Positions 41,784 to 47,216 of a stretch of DNA of 47,216 nt are shown piece by piece. This DNA is from Lachnospiraceae bacterium UBA3866 (GTDB lineage: Bacteria > Bacillota > Clostridia > Lachnospirales > Lachnospiraceae), in contig DGGU01000034.1 of assembly GCA_002392345.1 (NCBI GenBank), positions 1 to 47,216 on the forward strand, written 5' to 3'. Position numbers and translations under genes: made by a program. Within the stretch, counting starts at the first letter, position 1. Each line of letters begins with the position of its first letter. The notes under the pieces were generated by a model. It had not been told where the DNA came from. It saw only the letters and a program-made list of their open reading frames with translations, and did not search any database.

Positions 41784-41940
41784 ATATAGGGAACCTCTAA
41801 AAAGAGCGCCCGAGCGAAGCGACAAAGTACTCTTGGGGTGCATTTTTGAAAGCTTGCTTTCATAAAATGCGACGAATTTAAGGTTCCAGCTGGGCACACA
41901 CTCGAAAAACGGAGTTTTTCGAGGTGCCCTAAATTTTATA
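41784..41940 (+). ncRNA. Candidate structured non-coding RNA
   Basis: About 155 bases with a consensus promoter and strong predicted folding. GGAACCT (41790-41796) pairs with AGGTTCC (41881-41887), closing a domain. Within it AAGAG (41802-41806) can pair with CTCTT (41830-41834), and 41840-41870 makes a long hairpin: GCATTTT with AAAATGC and TGAAAGC with GCTTTCA, with one bulged base. A second domain is GGGCAC (41892-41897) with GTGCCC (41924-41929), holding the perfect CTCGAAAAAC/GTTTTTCGAG stem (41901-41910, 41914-41923). A T-rich end follows. I do not recognise it as tmRNA, SRP RNA, RNase P RNA or 6S RNA. A palindromic repeat element is the main alternative. Confidence 0.55.
41892..41940 (+). 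terminator. Terminator-like 3' hairpin of candidate RNA
   Basis: GGGCAC/GTGCCC around a ten-pair CTCGAAAAAC/GTTTTTCGAG hairpin, with a three-base bulge (ACA), then TAAATTTTATAATACTATTT. The T-run is broken by A residues, so ending efficiency is uncertain. It is not suited to ending ruvB on the other strand, where no T-run follows. Confidence 0.45.
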
Positions 41941-41949
41941 ATACTATTT

Positions 41950-42960
41950 CTATACCAAGAAAGTAGTTTGGTAAGGCAGATCTAGGTGCTTATAGGCAAG
42001 CTCTGTCGCAACTCTACCTTGCTTGGTTCTTTTTATAAGTCCCTTAAGTATAAGGAATGGCTCATACACCTCTTCAATAGTTCCTGTATCTTCACCAAGA
42101 GTCACTGCCAAGGTATCTATTCCTACGCCTTTACCATTTGAATTGCTAATCAAAACTTGAAGGTACTTTCTATCATTCTCATCAAGTCCAAGCTTATCTA
42201 TATCAAGCTCATCAAGTGTCTCATCTGCAACTTTCTTCGTTATGATACCATCATATTTTACTTCGGCAAAATCTCTGATTCTTTTCACGAGTCTATTCGC
42301 GATACGAGGAGTACCACGAGATCTCATACCTATCTCTTTCGCGCCATCTTTATCTATCTTTATATTTAGAACCTTTGCAGTTCTTTTTGCTATCATCTCA
42401 AGTTCACTATCTTCATAGTATTCAAGTTTAGATATAATTCCAAAACGATCTCTAAGTGGTGCTGATAAGAGACCTGGCATAGTAGTAGCTCCAACCAAAG
42501 TGAATTTTGGAAGATCAAGTCTAACAGAGTGTGCTGTGCCTTCACTTCCAAGAACTATATCTATATAATAATCTTCCATAGCAGAATACAATACTTCTTC
42601 AACCGCACTATTGATGCGATGTATCTCATCAATAAAAAGCACATCACCCTCTTCAAGATTAGAAAGCACCGATGCTATGTCAGCTGGCTTTTCAAATGTT
42701 GGTCCACTCGCAGTCTTAATGTTGACATTGAGCTCATTCGCAATAATATATGCAAGTGTGGTCTTACCAAGTCCTGGTGGCCCATAAAAAAGACAGTGAT
42801 CAAGTTGGTCACTTCGTTTTTTTGCTGCATCTATGTAGATTCTAAGTTGAGCCTTTAATCGCTCTTGACCTACATACTCAGAAAGTGTAGCTGGACGAAG
42901 TTTTGCATCGTCCTTTCTTTCTTCAGCTGTACTATTCAGATTTAAAATTTTCTTTTTCAT
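41950..42960 (-). CDS. ruvB: Holliday junction helicase RuvB
   Basis: The 336-residue AAA+ motor for branch migration of Holliday junctions. Typical segments are 'LRPATLSEYVGQERLKAQLR', Walker A 'LFYGPPGLGKTTLAYIIA', Walker B 'DVLFIDEIHRINSAVEEVLY', sensor 'FTLVGATTMPGLLSAPLRDR' and the C-terminal winged helix 'KGLIKRTKQGRVATELAYKH'. It lies seven bases downstream of ruvA in the usual ruvA-ruvB order. Confidence 0.97.
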   Translation of the reverse strand: MKKKILNLNSTAEERKDDAKLRPATLSEYVGQERLKAQLRIYIDAAKKRSDQLDHCLFYGPPGLGKTTLAYIIANELNVNIKTASGPTFEKPADIASVLSNLEEGDVLFIDEIHRINSAVEEVLYSAMEDYYIDIVLGSEGTAHSVRLDLPKFTLVGATTMPGLLSAPLRDRFGIISKLEYYEDSELEMIAKRTAKVLNIKIDKDGAKEIGMRSRGTPRIANRLVKRIRDFAEVKYDGIITKKVADETLDELDIDKLGLDENDRKYLQVLISNSNGKGVGIDTLAVTLGEDTGTIEEVYEPFLILKGLIKRTKQGRVATELAYKHLDLPYQTTFLV

Positions 42961-42967
42961 ATATTAT

Positions 42968-43576
42968 CTACGGTTTTTGTTTTAATGCAAGTTTTAATAT
43001 ATCACTTGCTGATTCATTACCATTTACTTCTATACTTGACAATAGTTCTCGTGCCTTACTCTCTTTATACCCAAGTTTTACTAAAGCTTCTGTTACTTCA
43101 TCTTTTATAGCACTTATTTTTTCATTTGCTTCGTTATTGGCCTTGATAATATCAATCTTTCCTTCAAAATTCATCTTACGAACCTTGTCGCCAAGTTCTA
43201 TACATATCTTACTTGCAGTCTTACTTCCTATACCTTGGACGCTTGCTATAAGTTTACTGTCTTCGCTGCTGATTGCCTTCACAAGAGTAGAAAATCCAAG
43301 CGTTGAGATGATATTGAGAGCTCCCTTAGGCCCTACACCATTGACTGTAAGGAGTTTTAGATACATTTCTTTGTCTTCGCGAGTTAAAAAGCCATATAGA
43401 GACATCTCATCTTCCTTCACATGCATATAGGTATATACTTTTATGCTCTCTTCTATTGCAGGTAAGTTTTTAAAATTGGAAGATGGAAAAAAAATGTCGT
43501 ATCCAACGCCTCCCGTTTCAACGACAATTTTATTTTCTAAGATCTCTTTTAATTTTCCATCTATAAAATTGATCAT
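42968..43576 (-). CDS. ruvA: Holliday junction protein RuvA
   Basis: A 202-residue protein that holds the four-way DNA junction and recruits RuvB. The OB-fold N terminus 'INFIDGKLKEILENKIVVET' is followed by 'TREDKEMYLKLLTVNGVGPK' with its helix-hairpin-helix, a second one in 'LIASVQGIGSKTASKICIEL', and the C-terminal RuvB-binding domain 'DEVTEALVKLGYKESKARE'. It follows the YhaM-like gene by three bases. Confidence 0.96.
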   Translation of the reverse strand: MINFIDGKLKEILENKIVVETGGVGYDIFFPSSNFKNLPAIEESIKVYTYMHVKEDEMSLYGFLTREDKEMYLKLLTVNGVGPKGALNIISTLGFSTLVKAISSEDSKLIASVQGIGSKTASKICIELGDKVRKMNFEGKIDIIKANNEANEKISAIKDEVTEALVKLGYKESKARELLSSIEVNGNESASDILKLALKQKP

Positions 43577-43579
43577 ATA

Positions 43580-44539
43580 CTATAATTTTGACTCACGGAA
43601 ACGAGTTCCAACGAATTTGTTATTATCTACAAAGCCATTGGAATCCATCTTATTGGTCACTTTAGCATTCTTGATGGCCTCTCTCATAATCTCAAGTTTT
43701 GCATCAGTATTATCAGCCTGAGATACAAGGTATGCTTCCATGATCATAGGAAGTTTTGGTGATCCAAATTCTGTAGACCCATGATGAGCAAGTATGGTAT
43801 GCAACAACTCATTTTCTTCGTTAACATCAAATCCACCGAGTTTGTTGATTCGTTCTTTAACCTTCTCATACCCCATAACTATATGCCCGATCAGATAGCC
43901 TTCATCAGTATACTCATTCTTAGGATATGATGATATCTCATCAATCTTTGCTATATCATGTAGAAGTGATGCTGTGATAATAAGATCTAAATTTAAGTCA
44001 TCATAATTCTTGGCCATTGCAATTGCCAGCTTCGTTGTAGACACAGTATGCTCAAGCAATCCACTTATAAAAGAATGGTGCACAACTTTAGCTCCTTGGT
44101 GTGACAAAAATTTTTCTCTAAAAGTTTTATCTTCTATGAAAAATGATTTGAGAAGTTTCTGATAATTACTGTTGTGAACTAATGATATGAGATTATCAAG
44201 TTCTTTGGCCATATCTTCTTTAGCATATCTTGATGTCGCGAAATAATCATCAGTATGATATTCATTCTCATCAGCAACTCTAATCCTCTTTATCTTTACC
44301 TGAAGCTGATTGTTATAAGATATCACTTCACCTTCTACAAAACAGAAATCATTGGCTGAGAATTCTTCGATTCCAGGTGATGCTACATCCCAAATCTTCC
44401 CGTCTATCACACCCGTCTTGTCCTCAAGTTGAACATTAAAATACTCTTTGCCTGTCTTGGCTGTGGCTTGTGATTTAGTTTTTATATGATATACTGAACT
44501 AAGTTCATCGTCATCTTTTATCTTATTTATAAACTGCAT
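43580..44539 (-). CDS. YhaM-like 3'-5' exoribonuclease (OB + HD)
   Basis: A 319-residue protein with an N-terminal OB-fold (about 12-95, including 'KEYFNVQLEDKTGVIDGKIW') and a C-terminal HD phosphohydrolase domain. The metal ligands are seen in 'VVHHSFISGLLEHTVSTTKL', 'LIITASLLHDIAKIDEISS', 'LLHTILAHHGSTEFGSPKLP' and 'SQADNTDAKLE'. This arrangement is that of YhaM/Cbf1, a 3'-to-5' exonuclease acting on RNA and some DNA. It is the first of a three-gene minus-strand group with ruvA and ruvB, so a link to DNA repair is possible. Confidence 0.88.
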   Translation of the reverse strand: MQFINKIKDDDELSSVYHIKTKSQATAKTGKEYFNVQLEDKTGVIDGKIWDVASPGIEEFSANDFCFVEGEVISYNNQLQVKIKRIRVADENEYHTDDYFATSRYAKEDMAKELDNLISLVHNSNYQKLLKSFFIEDKTFREKFLSHQGAKVVHHSFISGLLEHTVSTTKLAIAMAKNYDDLNLDLIITASLLHDIAKIDEISSYPKNEYTDEGYLIGHIVMGYEKVKERINKLGGFDVNEENELLHTILAHHGSTEFGSPKLPMIMEAYLVSQADNTDAKLEIMREAIKNAKVTNKMDSNGFVDNNKFVGTRFRESKL

Positions 44540-44558
44540 CTACTATACCTTCTGTCTA

Positions 44559-45554
44559 TTAATCTTGGAATGATGATTGCGAGATAGTCTCATCTTTCAC
44601 TATATACTTTCTTGATATATATGCATCGTTGCCTTCGTAATTAACTATAGCCCAATCATTATCAAAAAATGATCTAACTTGTACTCTATCGCCTCTACTT
44701 ACTGTGCCATATACTCTTGTATCTTCAGTACTTGGGCCACTTCTTATCTTTACAAGATCACCTGTGACATTATAATATCCAGCTTCGGCAGGTAGCGGTG
44801 GCTCTGTCTCTATAGGTTCTGTCTCAATAGTCTCTGGCTCTACATACTCTGTAGTTTCTATAATTGGCTCTTCTACAACTTCAGGTTTATTGAAAAGACC
44901 CACAACCGCTCTCACTACAAATACCACCAGTAGTACAACCACTATAGGTATGATGATAGCCACAAGCTTTCTCTTGCTTCTTTTTGGCTTTTCATTAACT
45001 GAATTAAGCATCTGCTCTCGCATCATCTCTTTCTTTCTGAAGTCTACATCATCTTCAGATTGTAAAAACGCAGGGGCATCTGTTGACATATCTCTAGTAA
45101 AATCACCTGGATATGATTTTTCTTCGTCTTCATTATATTCAAACACTTTTGCATCGCTATTATCTGCATTGAACTTTGCCTTCTCTTCAAGATTATCAGT
45201 CATTGATGGCAAAGCATCTTCATTTTTAAAGATGAGATCTAATTCATTGGTAAGCACCTGCAGTGCTTCCTCCGCATGATCTTTTGGTATATCTACACCA
45301 TTATGTGCTTGCACACCACTTATAATCACAGTCTCAAAATTATGAGCTGTATCAGCGGCGATAATTCCTACGCTCTCAAGAGTTTTAAGATCTTCTGCAT
45401 AACCCTTTGACACTATAAGCGCTTCATCAGTAAGATGCTCTATCACGTCAATAGTAATCTGAGCCATGAGCATCATAGCTTCATTGTATTTATTGAGAAT
45501 CAGATGTTCTCTTGCTTCGCCGAGTGCATTTACTATTGCCTCTCTATTGGCCAT
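44559..45554 (-). CDS. Membrane protein with extracellular SH3 domain
   Basis: A 331-residue protein inserted once in the membrane. Residues 1-110 are helical and cytoplasmic, resembling a DUF4145/HEPN-like helical domain ('EAREHLILNKYNEAMMLMAQ'). An acidic linker precedes 'KRKLVAIIIPIVVVLLVVFVV', the membrane helix at about 192-215. Outside, a Pro/Glu/Thr-rich linker of repeats of the kind 'IETEPIETEPPLP' leads to a bacterial SH3 domain (270-322: 'GDLVKIRSGPSTEDTRVYGT', 'DNDWAIVNYEGNDAYISRKY'), which usually binds wall peptides. It may therefore signal wall status inward. GGGAGG precedes the ATG and a TATAAT (45583-45578 minus) suggests its own promoter. Confidence 0.8.
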   Translation of the reverse strand: MANREAIVNALGEAREHLILNKYNEAMMLMAQITIDVIEHLTDEALIVSKGYAEDLKTLESVGIIAADTAHNFETVIISGVQAHNGVDIPKDHAEEALQVLTNELDLIFKNEDALPSMTDNLEEKAKFNADNSDAKVFEYNEDEEKSYPGDFTRDMSTDAPAFLQSEDDVDFRKKEMMREQMLNSVNEKPKRSKRKLVAIIIPIVVVLLVVFVVRAVVGLFNKPEVVEEPIIETTEYVEPETIETEPIETEPPLPAEAGYYNVTGDLVKIRSGPSTEDTRVYGTVSRGDRVQVRSFFDNDWAIVNYEGNDAYISRKYIVKDETISQSSFQD

Positions 45555-45597
45555 GGTATCCTCCCATATGCTAAGACATTATACAAATAAAATAACA

Positions 45598-46500
45598 TTA
45601 ATAATCAGACCACATATTTAATGATACAGTATCCATATATAGTGTAAACATATTCCATCTATCCGCATTGACATATCTAAAAGTCAAAAGATTTTTATCA
45701 AGGTCGTGTGTGAGAATCACATCTTTTGACTTATAAGATAATTTTGATCTAGTGTTTCCTGCTTTTTCTTCATATATAAGATATACTTCTTTTTTAATCT
45801 TATCAGCTAACACTTGATTGATAGCTTCAGCGTTGCCACCTTCAAGAACTGGTATAAGCAAAAATACTGTCACCTTGCCACCATCTTCACCTTTCACGGT
45901 TACAGAGCTTTGTGTTTTCCTACTTATTCTTATAGTGTTATTGTATCTCTCAATTCTTGCTGCTTCTTCTGCCGCTGCTATAGATTCTTCTTTTGCAATC
46001 TCTGCAGCTTCTGATGCTGCGATAAGGGCTAACTCCTCTGGCGTTCTATTTGCTATTGATTCCTGTATCCTTTTCGCTTCTGCCTCTGCCTGAACTTTCG
46101 ATTCCTCTTTTGCTTTACGTTCAGCAAGAATTCTCGCATTATAAGATTCTATATCAATATTAAGAGGTATGCCCTCTACTAGTCCTTTAGTTTTTGTCTC
46201 ATACTCTTCGTCATCTATCACTATAGATGAATTACTTTTTGGAGTGCCATTTTCATTAAATGCATATATATCATTGTCTATTTTCTTAAGGCCAGTGCAC
46301 ATATAACCATTCTCATCAAAATAGTACATGCTGTACGCTAATCCGACCTTTATAGTTTTCCATGATGACACCACAAGTGTTCCATTATCATCTTTGTATT
46401 GCCAGTTATCGCCTGTCTTGATCCATTCTCCAGCAAATACCATAGTCGTATGAATCAATATGAAACATATACTTATTATAATGCCAAGTCTTTTCTTCAT
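45598..46500 (-). CDS. Secreted protein with cell-wall-binding repeats
   Basis: A 300-residue exported protein. A signal peptide ('RLGIIISICFILIHTTMVFA', cut before GEW) is followed by choline/glucan-binding-type repeats (about 24-85): 'GEWIKTGDNWQYKDDNGTLV', 'MYYFDENGYMCTGLKK', 'DIYAFNENGTPKSN'. Residues ~125-190 are a long charged Ala/Glu-rich coiled coil. The C-terminal ~100 residues ('KVTVFLLIPVLEGGNAEAI') form a beta-rich domain I cannot name. The ATG at 46500 is chosen, with GGGGAAAG before it; a longer frame from 46548 would hide the signal peptide. It has its own promoter. Confidence 0.8.
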   Translation of the reverse strand: MKKRLGIIISICFILIHTTMVFAGEWIKTGDNWQYKDDNGTLVVSSWKTIKVGLAYSMYYFDENGYMCTGLKKIDNDIYAFNENGTPKSNSSIVIDDEEYETKTKGLVEGIPLNIDIESYNARILAERKAKEESKVQAEAEAKRIQESIANRTPEELALIAASEAAEIAKEESIAAAEEAARIERYNNTIRISRKTQSSVTVKGEDGGKVTVFLLIPVLEGGNAEAINQVLADKIKKEVYLIYEEKAGNTRSKLSYKSKDVILTHDLDKNLLTFRYVNADRWNMFTLYMDTVSLNMWSDY

Positions 46501-46575
46501 TCTTTCCCCAATAAAAATAATAGCTTTTATGAAAGCATCTTGAAACACGATCTCTTTACGAGACCTATTTTATCT

Positions 46576-46604
46576 ATTTTATCATTTATATAATCCTTTG
46601 TCAA
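46576..46604 (-). promoter_or_regulatory. Sigma-A promoter for the wall-binding protein gene
   Basis: On the minus strand a perfect TTGACA (46604-46599), 17-base spacer and TAAAAT (46581-46576). Transcription would start near 46569, giving a leader of about 69 bases. Confidence 0.8.
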
Positions 46605-46617
46605 TTAAAGGCAATAA

Positions 46618-46647
46618 AATACAGGCTAAGGTCACGCCCTAGCCTGT
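46618..46647 (-). terminator. Terminator after dnaK
   Basis: ACAGGCTA and TAGCCTGT (46621-46628, 46640-46647) pair around a loop that may extend the stem by two more G-C pairs. On the minus strand ATTTTATTG follows. It lies just upstream of the next gene's promoter. Confidence 0.75.
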
Positions 46648-46665
46648 AAAAAAATGCTACATTTA

Positions 46666-47216
46666 TTATACTTCTTTGAAGTCGCCGTCTACAACATCAT
46701 CGCCTGGGTTGCTATTTCCACCACTGGCATTTGAGTCACTTGCGCCTGCATTTGGATCAGGGCCTGCTCCTGCTTGACCTCCTGCTTGTTGCTTCTTCAT
46801 CTCTTCTTCATAGGCCTTCTTATATACTTCCTCGGCTGCCTTCATAAGTTCTTCTTGTTTCTTCTTTATCTCTTCAGCCTGCTCTTTAGTGATAGTCTCT
46901 ATAGGAGCCTTATTAATAGCATCCTCAAGTTCTTTTATAGCAGCTTCAACTTTTTCTTTAACGCCTGCATCGATGTTAGCACCTTGCTCGTTAAGTGTCT
47001 TCTTTGTCTGGAATACCATAGAATCTGCATTGTTTCTTATCTCGACTGCTTCTTTTCTTTCCTTATCTTTTGCTTCGTATTCTTTAGCTTCTTTAACAGC
47101 CTTATCGATATCATCTTTGCTCATGTTAGACCCAGATGTGATAGTTATATGATTTTCTTTTCCTGTTCCTTTATCTTTAGCTGATACATTGACTATACCA
47201 TTAGCATCTATATCAA
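46666..47216 (-). CDS. dnaK: Chaperone DnaK, C-terminal part only
   Basis: The frame runs off the right edge of the window, so the ATPase domain and most of the substrate-binding domain are not seen. What remains is the end of the beta-sandwich ('DIDANGIVNVSAKDKGTG' and 'ENHITITSGSNMSKDDIDKA') and the whole helical lid, with 'KKTLNEQGANIDAGVKEKVE'. The tail is Gly/Asn/Ser-rich and ends 'GDDVVDGDFKEV', the usual DnaK end that binds co-chaperones. The ATG at 47124 is an internal Met, not a start. Confidence 0.96.
   Translation of the reverse strand, partial: DIDANGIVNVSAKDKGTGKENHITITSGSNMSKDDIDKAVKEAKEYEAKDKERKEAVEIRNNADSMVFQTKKTLNEQGANIDAGVKEKVEAAIKELEDAINKAPIETITKEQAEEIKKKQEELMKAAEEVYKKAYEEEMKKQQAGGQAGAGPDPNAGASDSNASGGNSNPGDDVVDGDFKEV

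Noticed and set aside
42903..43430. 175-residue plus-strand frame opposite ruvA
   Set aside because: It overlaps ruvA and the end of ruvB on the other strand, and its Leu/Ser-rich composition is that of an antisense shadow.
46774..47184. 136-residue plus-strand frame opposite dnaK
   Set aside because: Phe/Leu/Ser-rich antisense of the DnaK lid; no supporting signals.

Overview
The window reads as chromosomal DNA of a low-GC Gram-positive anaerobe, most likely a Clostridia member close to Lachnospiraceae (inference). The basis is A/T-rich codon use, many lipoproteins with Cys lipoboxes, sigma-A type promoters, AGGAGG ribosome sites, no outer-membrane genes, and Firmicute gene orders such as cysS-mrnC-rlmB, cdaA-cdaR and gdpP-rplI-dnaB. 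I see no phage, transposase, CRISPR array or rRNA. Nearly every stretch is coding; the only gap over 300 bases between genes (about 41630-41949) appears to hold a structured non-coding RNA.

Layout. 1-2100: end of a WG-repeat-like protein and two lipoproteins, one a phosphate-type binding protein. 2172-8965: metG, a TraX-like membrane protein, a YqeY-like protein, an acetyltransferase, a DUF2156 protein, ispF, cysS and mrnC. 8973-14800: tRNA-Leu(CAG), rlmB, a DUF4015 glycosidase-like lipoprotein, a uvrC lacking its helix-hairpin-helix end, ispG and miaA. 14892-15413: a one-gene unit for a lysine/alanine-rich histone-H1-like protein with a consensus promoter. 15427-16638: rsmF-like methyltransferase. 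16674-22592 (minus): NlpC/P60 hydrolase, response regulator, histidine kinase, D-Ala-D-Ala carboxypeptidase and tRNA-Arg(CCT), a cell-wall sensing and remodelling operon. 22622-24643 (plus): cdaA-cdaR, which make and control c-di-AMP.

24645-32495 is a surface-glycan region: a Wzy-like polymerase, a 1262-residue multi-domain glycosyltransferase, and a heptose-type activation set (nucleotidyltransferase, GmhB-like phosphatase, GmhA-like isomerase) with a bioY biotin transporter gene inserted. A minus-strand radical SAM gene follows. 33588-40885 carries gdpP (c-di-AMP breakdown), rplI, dnaB, a membrane-anchored MurF-like ligase, ddl and engB. Then come two paralogous XRE regulators (minus), the putative RNA gene (plus), and on the minus strand ruvA-ruvB, a YhaM-like exonuclease, an SH3 membrane protein, a cell-wall-binding-repeat protein and the 3' part of dnaK.

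The most interesting points are the candidate RNA divergent from the XRE pair, the MurF with a membrane domain in place of its usual N-terminal domain, the histone-like gene, tRNAs packed directly against coding genes, and several genes whose predicted transcription start falls on or next to the start codon.
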